DNA of 64,000 bases from JAOABP01 sp964590395. Its GTDB lineage: Bacteria; Hydrothermota; Tepidihabitantia; Tepidihabitantales; Tepidihabitantaceae. Positions 52,470 through 61,326 of this stretch are shown here, piece after piece. The position numbers and the translations under genes were made by a program. Every line of letters begins with the position of its first letter. The first letter of the stretch is position 1. A model generated the notes under the pieces. That model saw nothing but the letters and a program-made list of their open reading frames with translations. It was not told the DNA's origin and ran no database searches. The stretch covers positions 192,989-256,988 of the forward strand of contig CAZPVT010000005.1 in assembly GCA_964590395.1 (NCBI GenBank). The letters run 5' to 3'.

Positions 52470-52943
52470 ATGAAGAATGTTGGAAAACTGATTGTTTCAC
52501 TGTTCGTGCCATTAGCAATTGGTTTTATTGGGTCAATCTTTACCCGGAGTGCAGTGAATAGCTGGTACAATACTATTGATAAGCCGGTTTTTAATCCTCC
52601 CAATTGGCTTTTCGCGCCGGTCTGGACCGCTCTTTTTATTCTGATGGGCAGCGCCTTTTATCTGGTATGGGAAAAGGGTTACACTCCCCAAAGAGTTTCG
52701 TCCTATCTGGTCTATTCCGGACAACTGGTACTGAACCTTTTATGGTCGGTTTTCTTTTTCGGGTTAAAAAATCCGCTACTCGGGCTAATTGATATTATTC
52801 TGCTCTGGGGACTGATACTGCTGAATATTTTGCTTTTTTACCGAATAAGAGCGGTGGCTGGACTGCTTTTGATACCTTATTTACTTTGGGTGAGTTTTGC
52901 GGCAATTTTAAATTTGAGCATCGTGATATTAAATTTGACTTAA
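52470..52943 (+). CDS. tspO: TspO/MBR family membrane protein
   Basis: A 157-residue protein with five membrane segments. Family motifs are WYNTIDKPVFNPPNWLFAPVWT and LVLNLLWSVFFFGLKNPLLGL. TspO proteins bind porphyrins and take part in oxidative or redox stress signalling. The ATG at 52470 follows GGGAGGTG; an ATG at 52455 precedes that site and is rejected. It heads a unit with a peroxiredoxin and a ferritin-like protein, which fits a stress role. Confidence 0.93.
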   Translation: MKNVGKLIVSLFVPLAIGFIGSIFTRSAVNSWYNTIDKPVFNPPNWLFAPVWTALFILMGSAFYLVWEKGYTPQRVSSYLVYSGQLVLNLLWSVFFFGLKNPLLGLIDIILLWGLILLNILLFYRIRAVAGLLLIPYLLWVSFAAILNLSIVILNLT

Positions 52944-52958
52944 AAAAGGAGGTAAAAA

Positions 52959-53630
52959 ATGGAAAACACAACTGAAAGAAGAGGAATGCCCCTTTTAGGG
53001 GATGATTTTCCGGAGATGAAGGTTCAGACTACCCGTGGCGTAATGGAACTGCCCAAGGCTTTTGCCGGCAGATGGTTTGTACTTTTCAGCCATCCGGCTG
53101 ACTTTACTCCGGTCTGCACAACCGAATTTGTGGCATTTCAAAAACGGTACGATCGATTCCGGGCATTGAACTGCGAACTGATCGGATTAAGCGTGGATCA
53201 GGTTTTTTCCCATATTAAGTGGGAAGAATGGATCAGAGAGAAATTGGGTGTGGAGATTGAGTTTCCGATAATCGCTGATACCGGTAAGGTTGCCAATATG
53301 CTGGGGTTGATCCATCCCGGTAAAGGAACAAATACGGTGCGCGCGGTTTTTGTTGTTGACGACCGGGGAAAAATCAGAATTATTCTCTATTATCCGCAGG
53401 AACTGGGCAGGAATATTGACGAAATCCTGCGGGCGGTTGAGGGAATGCAGACTGCGGATAAATACCGGGTAGCGATGCCGGCAAACTGGCCCAACAATGA
53501 GCTGGTGAAAGACCATGTGATTGTGCCACCGGCTAGTGATGTAAAAACCGCTAGAGAACGGTTAGAAAAGGCAAAGGCGGGTGAGTTTGAGTGTTTTGAC
53601 TGGTGGTTCTGTCATAAGAGACTATCTTGA
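52959..53630 (+). CDS. Peroxiredoxin (Prx6/archaeal type)
   Basis: A 223-residue thiol peroxidase. The peroxidatic Cys 53 lies in HPADFTPVCTTEF. The long C-terminal domain (WPNNELVKDHVIVPPA) is characteristic of the Prx6-type group common in thermophiles. Two further Cys near the end (ECFDWWFC) could act in resolving. AAAGGAGG precedes the ATG. It is 15 bases after tspO, and a ferritin-like gene follows. Confidence 0.95.
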   Translation: MENTTERRGMPLLGDDFPEMKVQTTRGVMELPKAFAGRWFVLFSHPADFTPVCTTEFVAFQKRYDRFRALNCELIGLSVDQVFSHIKWEEWIREKLGVEIEFPIIADTGKVANMLGLIHPGKGTNTVRAVFVVDDRGKIRIILYYPQELGRNIDEILRAVEGMQTADKYRVAMPANWPNNELVKDHVIVPPASDVKTARERLEKAKAGEFECFDWWFCHKRLS

Positions 53631-53647
53631 TAAGAGAGGGAATAATT

Positions 53648-53932
53648 ATGCTGTCCGATATTCCGAAGAGATTAAAGGATGTGGATAGGGAGACGCTGGA
53701 TTTAGAGATTCTGCGTGCGGGAATAATTGCGGAACTGGATGCGATAAATCTCTATGAGCAGATGGCAGCGATGACCGAAAATGAGAATATCAGAAGGGTG
53801 CTTTTAGACATTGTCCGTGAAGAAAAGGCACATTTCGGCGAATTCGAGGCTTTACTTTTCAAACTGGATAAAGAGCAGGTTAAAGAAACAGAGGCAGGTA
53901 AGCGAGAGGTAGGGGAGCTCACTAACGATTAG
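53648..53932 (+). CDS. Encapsulated ferritin-like (EncFtn-type) protein
   Basis: A 94-residue two-helix ferritin-like protein. The block RAGIIAELDAINLYEQMA and the block REEKAHFGEF closely resemble the ferritin-like part of encapsulin systems (remembered from the Pyrococcus fused form). Iron ligand candidates are Glu 29, Tyr 36, Glu 59 and His 62. The protein ends in EVGELTND without an obvious encapsulin-targeting tail, and no encapsulin shell gene is in the window. The ATG at 53648 follows GAGAGGG; a TTG at 53627 in frame is less likely. It probably oxidises Fe(II) to limit peroxide damage, in line with its peroxiredoxin neighbour. Confidence 0.8.
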   Translation: MLSDIPKRLKDVDRETLDLEILRAGIIAELDAINLYEQMAAMTENENIRRVLLDIVREEKAHFGEFEALLFKLDKEQVKETEAGKREVGELTND

Positions 53933-54001
53933 TTAGCAACCAGACAATCCTCGATAGTTAAGGGTAAAAATTCCGGAGTGGAAGGGAGTATTTTTTTTGT
54001 G

Positions 54002-54007
54002 TATAAT
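54002..54007 (+). promoter_or_regulatory. Isolated -10 box before the gene at 54022
   Basis: TATAAT preceded by TG two bases upstream, after a run of eight T. No good -35 box is seen. The start codon follows 14 bases later. Confidence 0.4.
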
Positions 54008-54021
54008 CAATAAAGTCGAAA

Positions 54022-54540
54022 ATGATTGAACAAGAGGATAAAAAGGTTTTTTATTCGTTGCTTAACAAGCCAGCGATAGCGGTGCCGATGGTACTGGTCC
54101 TGCTTATGGTTTTGGTAGCAGCAGTTGTGGTGGTTGTTAAGAATGCGGGCAAAGTACAGATTGGCCCGGCACCGGTGCCCGTAGGACCGTTACCTAAAGA
54201 TACGACCTTATTGAAATCACGGCGACATTTACTAAGAAGTATTGAGCGACTGGAACGACGGCTAACTGAATACCGGCAGAAAGTTGCAACGTTCGCTCCG
54301 CGCCAGGATTCACTTTTTAATCTGTGTCGGGATAGACTTGCCCGGCTATGGGATGAGTTTGCTTTGGTGGAAGCGGCGGGTAGTTACGTCGAAAGAAAAG
54401 AAAGACTTGCGAACACAAGGAAAAAATATGTTCAGGTGCGCGAAATGGTGAGTGATTTTGGGCGTTCAGTTGACTCCACGATATCGGAGTCTTTGGCTGA
54501 TTCACTGGACAAAGAGTTCGAAAAACTGATCAGGGATTAG
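54022..54540 (+). CDS. Hypothetical membrane-anchored coiled-coil protein
   Basis: A 172-residue protein I do not recognise. A cytoplasmic N-terminus of about 18 residues is followed by one membrane span (about 19-41, Val/Leu-rich), a short Pro/Gly-rich linker (46-58), and a charged helical region (60-172) with heptad-like Leu spacing, probably periplasmic. No catalytic motif or Cys pair is visible. It lies between a ferritin-like gene and purL on the same strand. Confidence 0.7.
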   Translation: MIEQEDKKVFYSLLNKPAIAVPMVLVLLMVLVAAVVVVVKNAGKVQIGPAPVPVGPLPKDTTLLKSRRHLLRSIERLERRLTEYRQKVATFAPRQDSLFNLCRDRLARLWDEFALVEAAGSYVERKERLANTRKKYVQVREMVSDFGRSVDSTISESLADSLDKEFEKLIRD

Positions 54541-54582
54541 GAGATTTTTCGTTGATCATCCCAATTTTTATCCCCAATTAAA

Positions 54583-57465
54583 ATGTCTGGGTGTTTAGAT
54601 TCTGATTTAGTCTGGCAAATTGAAGTGGTTAAAAAGGGTTTTGACCCGGAAGCCAAAATCATTGAGAACGATGTTCGGGATCTTGAGATTAAGAATATCC
54701 GGGGCGCCAGGATTACAAGACTGTGGTTTCTAAGCGGAGATTTTAATGCCAATGAGATTGAACGAATAACCGCGGAGCTGTTATGTGACCCGGTGGTTGA
54801 ACTTTCCAGGATCATTGCTCTTCCTGACGGGAAACTTAAGCAGGTTAGCGGTTTTGAGGTTTTATATAACCCCGGAGTGATGGACCCCAGTGAAGCGAGC
54901 GTCCGACGGGCGTTAGAAGATATGGGATACTGTGATTGTTTGGTCAGAAGCGGCAAAAGATATGAGTTTAGCCGCACCTTATCCGTTGCGGAACAGGCAA
55001 GATTGATCAATGGCGTACTACTTAACCCGCTGATTCAGCATCTTGCCCGGTTAGATGAGGTGGTTTTTACTCGTCCCCGACCTTACCGATTTAAAAAGGT
55101 TGCGGTCAAAATCAGGGGGGCAGATGATAACACTTTGCTGATGGTTTCCCAGAAGCGTCTTCTGGCACTAACGGTTGAAGAGATGAGGCTCATCCGCCGG
55201 TTCTATGAAAGATTGGGCCGGGAGCCAACCGATGTGGAACTGGAGACTTTGGCTCAAACCTGGTCAGAACATTGTCAACATAAAACATTTCGGGGCGAGA
55301 TTGTTTTTGGTGCCCGCAGGATCAAGAATCTTTTGAAATCGACGATTATGCGGGTAACCGAAGAGCTGGCATTCCCCTGGGTGCTTTCCGCTTTTCATGA
55401 CAACTCCGGAGTGATAGAGTTCGACGAGAATTACGGTATCAGTTTTAAGGTAGAAACCCACAATCATCCTTCCGCGCTTGAGCCTTATGGAGGTGCCGCG
55501 ACCGGAATCGGTGGAGTAATCCGGGACTGCCTGGGTACCGGACTTGGCGCTAAACCGATTCTTAATACCGATGTTTTTTGTTTCGGATGTTTAGATACAC
55601 CACGGGAGGAAATTCCAGCCGGCGTGATGCATCCGCGGCGGATTATGAAAGGGGTGGTAAGTGGGGTGCGGGATTACGGAAATCGTATGGGCATTCCTAC
55701 TGCTAACGGAACGGTCTATTTCGACGATGGCTACCTTAGTAACCCACTGGTATTTTGCGGGACCGTGGGCGTCATTCCCAGAGATAAATTGCGCAAACGG
55801 ATACGAGCTGGCCAGTGGATAGTACTTTTAGGAGGAAGAACCGGGAGAGACGGCATTCACGGGGTTACCTTTGCCTCATTAGAGCTGGAACGGAGTTCGG
55901 CAGATTTCTCTTCTGGTGCGGTTCAGATTGGCAACCCGATTGAGGAAAAGAAACTGCTGGATTTAATTCTAATTGCCCGGGACCGGGGGGTGATCAGTGC
56001 AATTACTGACTGTGGAGGTGGCGGTCTGTCCAGCGCGATCGGTGAGATGACGCAGAGGAAGGGATGTGAGGTTTGGTTAGAGAGGGTGCCGTTGAAGTAC
56101 CCGGGACTGAGTCCGGCAGAGATATGGGTCTCTGAGGCACAGGAGCGGATGGTGGTATTTGTTGAGCCGGCACAACTGGCAGAATTGCTGGAACTGGCGA
56201 AGATGAACGATGTGGAGAGTTCAGTAATCGGCAGGGTAACGGATAGTAAACGGCTGATAGTGAAATGCCGCGACCGGGTAGTAGCGGATCTACCGATGAG
56301 TTTTCTGCATCATGGCTGGCGGCGCGTGCGACGGCGCGCGGTCTGGAATCGACCGGATGTGTCAGAGCCGTTTGTGCCGGAATACCAGAGTCTTAATGAG
56401 ATGGTATTGAAGCTGCTCGCGTCGCCCAATATCGCGAGCAAGGAGTGGGTAACCCGGCAGTATGACCATGAGGTTCAGGCAGGGACGATTGTCAAACCGT
56501 TCTGCGGCAGAGATAATGCTGGACCAACTGATGCCTGTGTAATTATACCGGTCCGGGGCAACAAACGGGCAGTGGTTATTGCCTGCGGGATCTGTCCGAG
56601 ATACGGGATGATCGATCCCTACTGGATGGCAGGGTCAGCAATTGATGAGGCGCTACGCAATTGTGTGGCAGTGGGGGGTGATATTGAGCGGACCGCGATT
56701 CTGGATAACTTCTGCTGGGGTAGTCCGGAAAAGCCGGAGCAACTGGGTGCTTTGGTGCGTGCGGCAGAAGGGTGCTATGAGATTGCCCGTGGTTTCCGGG
56801 TGCCATTTATCTCGGGCAAGGATTCGCTTTACAACGAGTTTCGAACGGAAACTGGCGATTCAATTTCCATTCCGGGAACTTTACTCATTTCCGCAATCAG
56901 CGTGATTCCGGATGGCACAAAAACGGTTTCGCAGGATTTCAAGCAACCCGGCTCTTATATTTACTTGCTCGGTGTTACTAAGCCGGAGCTTGGGGGTAGT
57001 GAGTATCTTAGATTACACGGCGGACTTGGCAGGGAGGTGCCCAAGGTGGCGCCCAGAATGGCACGTCAAATAATGAGGCGGTTAGGAATAGCAATCCGGA
57101 GCGGTTTATTGCTTGCTTGCCATGACCTTTCTGAAGGTGGGCTGGCAGTGGCACTGGCGGAGATGTGTTTTTCTGGGGGAGTGGGAGCGAAGGTCAGTTT
57201 GCGTCGGGTAAAAATTGGGGAACATTTTGAAAGAGATGACTTTCTGCTATTTAGTGAATCAAATAGCCGGTTTCTCTGCGAGGTCGGTCCGGATATGAGA
57301 GTCAGGTTTGAAAAGATCTTCGCCAGTTTGCCGTTCAGTTTAATAGGCCGGACAATTGCTGAGCCGGTGATTTTGGTTAAAGGCTTGCTGGGAAAAGAGG
57401 TATTGAATCTGCCTTTGGATGAGGCGGAGCGAGCCTGGCGCCAGGGGCTGAGTAAAAGACTTTAG
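54583..57465 (+). CDS. purL: Phosphoribosylformylglycinamidine synthase, PurS-PurS-PurL fusion
   Basis: A 960-residue enzyme of purine synthesis (FGAR to FGAM). Two PurS-like domains come first (about residues 10-75 and 90-165; the second has YNPGVMDPSEASVRRALEDMG and NGVLLNPLIQHL). The PurL synthetase core follows, with WSEHCQHKTFRG, VETHNHPSALEPYGGAATG, DCGGGGLSSAIGEM and, in the second half, GPTDACVIIP and CHDLSEGGLAVALAEM. The glutaminase PurQ is not fused and not in the window. No Shine-Dalgarno sequence is visible before the ATG. It ends two bases from the convergent hprK. Confidence 0.93.
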   Translation: MSGCLDSDLVWQIEVVKKGFDPEAKIIENDVRDLEIKNIRGARITRLWFLSGDFNANEIERITAELLCDPVVELSRIIALPDGKLKQVSGFEVLYNPGVMDPSEASVRRALEDMGYCDCLVRSGKRYEFSRTLSVAEQARLINGVLLNPLIQHLARLDEVVFTRPRPYRFKKVAVKIRGADDNTLLMVSQKRLLALTVEEMRLIRRFYERLGREPTDVELETLAQTWSEHCQHKTFRGEIVFGARRIKNLLKSTIMRVTEELAFPWVLSAFHDNSGVIEFDENYGISFKVETHNHPSALEPYGGAATGIGGVIRDCLGTGLGAKPILNTDVFCFGCLDTPREEIPAGVMHPRRIMKGVVSGVRDYGNRMGIPTANGTVYFDDGYLSNPLVFCGTVGVIPRDKLRKRIRAGQWIVLLGGRTGRDGIHGVTFASLELERSSADFSSGAVQIGNPIEEKKLLDLILIARDRGVISAITDCGGGGLSSAIGEMTQRKGCEVWLERVPLKYPGLSPAEIWVSEAQERMVVFVEPAQLAELLELAKMNDVESSVIGRVTDSKRLIVKCRDRVVADLPMSFLHHGWRRVRRRAVWNRPDVSEPFVPEYQSLNEMVLKLLASPNIASKEWVTRQYDHEVQAGTIVKPFCGRDNAGPTDACVIIPVRGNKRAVVIACGICPRYGMIDPYWMAGSAIDEALRNCVAVGGDIERTAILDNFCWGSPEKPEQLGALVRAAEGCYEIARGFRVPFISGKDSLYNEFRTETGDSISIPGTLLISAISVIPDGTKTVSQDFKQPGSYIYLLGVTKPELGGSEYLRLHGGLGREVPKVAPRMARQIMRRLGIAIRSGLLLACHDLSEGGLAVALAEMCFSGGVGAKVSLRRVKIGEHFERDDFLLFSESNSRFLCEVGPDMRVRFEKIFASLPFSLIGRTIAEPVILVKGLLGKEVLNLPLDEAERAWRQGLSKRL

Positions 57466-57467
57466 TT

Positions 57468-58478
57468 TTATTCCAGATCTTCAGTAATGTGGGGGTCGAT
57501 CGGTGAGCGGGTCATTAACCTGATTAACTCGTCGTTAAACCGCTGGGCAGGATAGTAGCCAAAGACCTTTAATATGTGATTCTTGGCGATGACCTCGTGG
57601 ACAAGCGCCAGATTCTTTCCCGGAATAACCGGGATGGTCACCAGCGGGATTTTGACGCCGAGGATTTCGGAATGTTGCTCATCGATGCCCGCCCGTTCAC
57701 ATTCCACACCACTTTTCCAGGGAGCAAGCCGGACCTCCACTTCAATTCTTTTTTGAATGCGAATAGCACGGACACCGTAAAGGCTGTAGACATCAACGAT
57801 GCCGACACCGCGTACTTCAATATGATGGGCAAGAGCAGGTGATTTAGCCGCCGAGTACCCCATCAAAATACCCTGACCACGTCTGAGGATTCTGACCAAG
57901 TCATCAGCGACTAACCGGTGACCGCGATCAACTAAATCCAGGGCACATTCACTTTTACCGATACCGGATTCGCCGGTGATCAGGAGTCCCACGCCAAAGA
58001 CATCGACGAGGTCGCCGTGGATGTAGGTTTCCGGGGCGAGTCGATAATCCAGAAATGCGGTAAGGAGATGAATGAAAGGGGTGGTGTCAAGCGGTGTGCG
58101 GAGGATCGGGACCTGGAACCGGTTGGCCTCGGTTATCCAGGATTCGCTGACCGGTAAACTTTTGGCGATTATGATTGCGGTCGGATTTAATTCCAAAAGT
58201 CCCCGGACCGCAGCAATCTGTTCCTCCGGGGAAAGGGTATTAAGATAAGAAAGTTCGGTGCTGCCGACAATTTGCACCCGTTCGCGCAAAAACACGCCCG
58301 TAAAATGGGCAAGCGCCAATCCCGGGCGGTTAATATCCGAGGTTTCAATGTAATGGGTTTCTAACCCTTCTTGCCCCGCGATCAGTTCCAGTTGCCATTC
58401 TGCTCGCTTTTCTTCAAACAGTGTTCCAACCGTTATCTTTTTGGGTAACGGTAAGACCGGTTCGGTGGTCGCGGCCAT
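57468..58478 (-). CDS. hprK: HPr kinase/phosphorylase
   Basis: A 336-residue enzyme that phosphorylates and dephosphorylates HPr at a Ser. The N-terminal domain is followed by the kinase domain with YIHGDLVDVFGVG (residues 152-164), P-loop GESGIGKS at 169-176, DDLV, and HIEVRGVGIVDVYSLYG. It is two bases downstream of hpf, as in many bacteria with a regulatory PTS. It links logically to the EIIA-permease fusions at 20486-24781. Confidence 0.95.
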   Translation of the reverse strand: MAATTEPVLPLPKKITVGTLFEEKRAEWQLELIAGQEGLETHYIETSDINRPGLALAHFTGVFLRERVQIVGSTELSYLNTLSPEEQIAAVRGLLELNPTAIIIAKSLPVSESWITEANRFQVPILRTPLDTTPFIHLLTAFLDYRLAPETYIHGDLVDVFGVGLLITGESGIGKSECALDLVDRGHRLVADDLVRILRRGQGILMGYSAAKSPALAHHIEVRGVGIVDVYSLYGVRAIRIQKRIEVEVRLAPWKSGVECERAGIDEQHSEILGVKIPLVTIPVIPGKNLALVHEVIAKNHILKVFGYYPAQRFNDELIRLMTRSPIDPHITEDLE

Positions 58479-58479
58479 A

Positions 58480-58800
58480 TTACGCTTTTAGCTTTTTGGC
58501 ACCGGCGCGTCGGCGTCGGGTGCGAATTTTCTCCTGATGACGCTCCAGTTGAACGATAACTTTATCGATCAGGTCATTGACCGCATCATACATATCTTTG
58601 CCTTCACCTTTAGCGGTAATGACGAAATGCCCGGAGTGGATTTTCCCTTCCGCAACATCAAACGCCCGGTCGCGGAAAAGGATTATCTCGCCCTCAAGAA
58701 GTTGATGGTCAAAACGGGTTAGTTTTTTTATCTTTTTATCGATGTATTCCCGGAGATGGGGGGTGACATCCAAATGGCGACCTGAGATAGTGAGTTGCAT
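58480..58800 (-). CDS. hpf: Ribosome hibernation-promoting factor (short form)
   Basis: A 106-residue HPF/YfiA-family protein. It starts MQLTISGRHLDVTPHLREYIDKK and has KGEGKDMYDAVNDLIDKVIVQL before a basic tail. The short form lacks the C-terminal dimerisation domain of long HPF. GGAGG precedes the ATG. It leads the hpf-hprK unit. Confidence 0.95.
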   Translation of the reverse strand: MQLTISGRHLDVTPHLREYIDKKIKKLTRFDHQLLEGEIILFRDRAFDVAEGKIHSGHFVITAKGEGKDMYDAVNDLIDKVIVQLERHQEKIRTRRRRAGAKKLKA

Positions 58801-58822
58801 TTTACCTCCTATTTATGCCAAT

Positions 58823-58850
58823 ATAATAATCGAAAACCTGCCCCGGTCAA
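58823..58850 (-). promoter_or_regulatory. hpf-hprK promoter
   Basis: On the minus strand, TTGACC (58850-58845), 16 bases, TATTAT (58828-58823). A short leader with AGGAGG then precedes the ATG at 58800. Confidence 0.75.
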
Positions 58851-58867
58851 GAAATAAGAGTGAGGGA

Positions 58868-59455
58868 TTACATTTCCCGGCGACCTTCGAGTGCCCGCTG
58901 GATAGTTTCTTTATCTGCCAGCTCTAAATCACTGCCTACCGGCAGACCGCGGGCGATGCGGGTAACACGGGTACCAAGCGGTTTAAGTAGAGTATAGATG
59001 TAGACTGCGGTTGCTTCGCCTTCCACCGTCGGATTGGTGGCGATGATCACTTCAGTGATCTTTTCCCGGGAGATACGGCTGACCAGTTCCTGCAGGTGCA
59101 GGTTTTCCGGATGGATGTCGTTTAACGGCGAAATTACACCGCCGAGCACATGATAGGTACCACGATACTGTCCAGTTTGTTCTACCACTAAGACATCAGC
59201 CGGTTCCTCAACAACACAGACAGTCGAACGGTCCCGTTTTTTATCGGTACAAATTGAACAGAGTTCGTTTTCCGTAAAATTGAAACAGACCGGACAGAAA
59301 TGGATTCTGGTCAGTGCATTAGTAAGTGAAGCAATGAGTATCTGGGTCTGTTGCGGGTTTTTCAAAAGATGAAAAACGATCCGTTGTGCGGATTTCCTGC
59401 CAATCCCTGGTAGAGAGGTGAGAATCTGAAGCAAATGGTTAATGGCGTCGTTCAC
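58868..59455 (-). CDS. recR: Recombination mediator RecR
   Basis: A 195-residue protein of the RecFOR pathway. An N-terminal helix-hairpin-helix (LTSLPGIGRKSAQRIVFHLL) is followed by a C4 zinc finger (CPVCFNFTENELCSIC) and a Toprim domain (VCVVEEPADVLVVEQTGQYRGTYHVLGG). The GTG start overlaps the dnaX stop by four bases (GTGA). dnaX-recR is a very common gene pair. Confidence 0.96.
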   Translation of the reverse strand: MNDAINHLLQILTSLPGIGRKSAQRIVFHLLKNPQQTQILIASLTNALTRIHFCPVCFNFTENELCSICTDKKRDRSTVCVVEEPADVLVVEQTGQYRGTYHVLGGVISPLNDIHPENLHLQELVSRISREKITEVIIATNPTVEGEATAVYIYTLLKPLGTRVTRIARGLPVGSDLELADKETIQRALEGRREM

Positions 59456-61017
59456 AGTTCTTCAATATCGCCGAAGTGTTGCTGTATTCTTTTTCGAATT
59501 TCGTCTGGCTCCGCTTTCTTTTCTGCAACTTTTGCTTCAATTTTACTGCGGGTGCCGGTTAGCTTGCTTAACAGGTTTTCAATCTGACGACGGTTGGTGT
59601 TCAGATGATGGATGTTGCCCTTGTGTTCCGGGTCGAAGGCAATCCTCAAATTACTGCCGTCCCAGCTTACCGGTTGAGCAAAGTTGAGGATATTAGCCAG
59701 TGATTTGCGTTGCTGAGCAAGATGGGAAAGCAGGTTTCTCCAGATCGCTACCGTTTCTTCATCGGCTGCATAAGTTGGAGGTGAAGTAACCGATGGCAGT
59801 TCTCCGGTTTGTGGTTTGTCACTGGAGACTATCGGATCAGTTTCAGTATTAAATTGTGCACCAGCCGACTCTTTGGTTGACTGCGCATTATTGGTTGAGG
59901 TGTTGATATCGGGTATTCCAGATTGATTAATTTTGGTTAATAACTGTAGCGAGACGATTTCCAGAAGGATTTTGGGCAATAGCGACTCCCGGGACATTTT
60001 CTCATAACTACTCAGGATGTTGAGGATATTGATCAGGTTCTTGAGGTCAAATTTTTTCGCCTGCTCGTTAAGCTCCTTAATCTGTTCTGGTAGAAGTCCG
60101 ATCTCAACCGCACTGCCGACCTTTGCCAGCAGTAAGTTCCGGAAATGGCTAACCGCACCGGTGTAGAACTCCATCAGGTCATAACCAGCGGCAAATACCT
60201 GATCAATGAATTCAACTAGTGGCTTCGCATTACCAGCGGCAATCAGTTCTGCGTACCGGAAGAAAATATCAATCGGTACCAAACCGAGCAGTTCTTCGGC
60301 ATGCTTAAGTTCAATACCTTCTGGGCGGTAAGTGGCGAGCAGGTCCAGCAATCCTTCCGCATCCCGAATCGCGCCATCCGCGCGGCGGGCGATGGCGACG
60401 AGTGCCTTCGGGCTGACTTTGATATTTTCCTTTTCCGCGAGCCATTTCAGCCGGTCGATAATTTCGGCGATCGTTGCTTTACGGAAGTCAAAGCGCTGGC
60501 AGCGGGAGAGAATGGTTGCCGGTAGTTCGTGGGGCGCGGTAGTGGCAAAAATAAACTTGGCATGACGCGGTGGTTCTTCTAAGGTTTTGAGCAGGGCGTT
60601 AAACGCCTCCTTCGTGAGCATATGGACTTCGTCGATGATATAGACCTTATAGCGAAAACTCGCCGGTGCGTACTTGATATTCTCCCGTAGTTCGCGGACC
60701 TGGTCAATACCACGATTGGATGCGCCGTCGATTTCTAAGACGTCAAGACTGCGGGATTCGGCAATTTCCTGACAGGCGGAGCATTGATTACAGGGGTTAA
60801 TGGTAGGCTTATCCGTTGAGAAACAGTTCAGGCTTTTTGCCAGGACCCGAGCGGTGGTAGTTTTTCCCACTCCGCGCGGTCCAGCAAAAAGATAGGCGTT
60901 TGCCAGACGGTTGTTCTCAATCGCCTTAATCAGGGTGTTTTTTACATGGTCCTGAATCAAGATCTCCGCAAAGGTCTGTGGTCGGTATTTCAGGGTCAGA
61001 ACCTGACGGGCAGGCAT
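59452..61017 (-). CDS. dnaX: DNA polymerase III subunit gamma/tau
   Basis: A 521-residue clamp-loader subunit. It starts MPARQVLTLKYRPQTFAEI. The P-loop GPRGVGKTT is at residues 46-54, the zinc module uses CNQCSAC near 77, and Walker B is VYIIDEVHML. Domain III and a tau-like C-terminal part follow. I see no clear slippery A/T run for programmed frameshifting. The ATG at 61017 gives the family start; a longer frame runs into the SRP RNA gene. Confidence 0.95.
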   Translation of the reverse strand: MPARQVLTLKYRPQTFAEILIQDHVKNTLIKAIENNRLANAYLFAGPRGVGKTTTARVLAKSLNCFSTDKPTINPCNQCSACQEIAESRSLDVLEIDGASNRGIDQVRELRENIKYAPASFRYKVYIIDEVHMLTKEAFNALLKTLEEPPRHAKFIFATTAPHELPATILSRCQRFDFRKATIAEIIDRLKWLAEKENIKVSPKALVAIARRADGAIRDAEGLLDLLATYRPEGIELKHAEELLGLVPIDIFFRYAELIAAGNAKPLVEFIDQVFAAGYDLMEFYTGAVSHFRNLLLAKVGSAVEIGLLPEQIKELNEQAKKFDLKNLINILNILSSYEKMSRESLLPKILLEIVSLQLLTKINQSGIPDINTSTNNAQSTKESAGAQFNTETDPIVSSDKPQTGELPSVTSPPTYAADEETVAIWRNLLSHLAQQRKSLANILNFAQPVSWDGSNLRIAFDPEHKGNIHHLNTNRRQIENLLSKLTGTRSKIEAKVAEKKAEPDEIRKRIQQHFGDIEEL

Positions 61018-61061
61018 ATCAGTAAAATCGGATTCCGGCCGTGCCGGGATATTCGCGCAGT

Positions 61062-61312
<251 letters not shown>

Positions 61313-61326
61313 ACGAACGTAAGACA

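Noticed and set aside
52307..52603. 99-residue N-terminal extension of the PP-loop protein
   Set aside because: It runs antisense through the tspO start and both promoters and shows no similarity. The ATG at 52306 begins the family motif.
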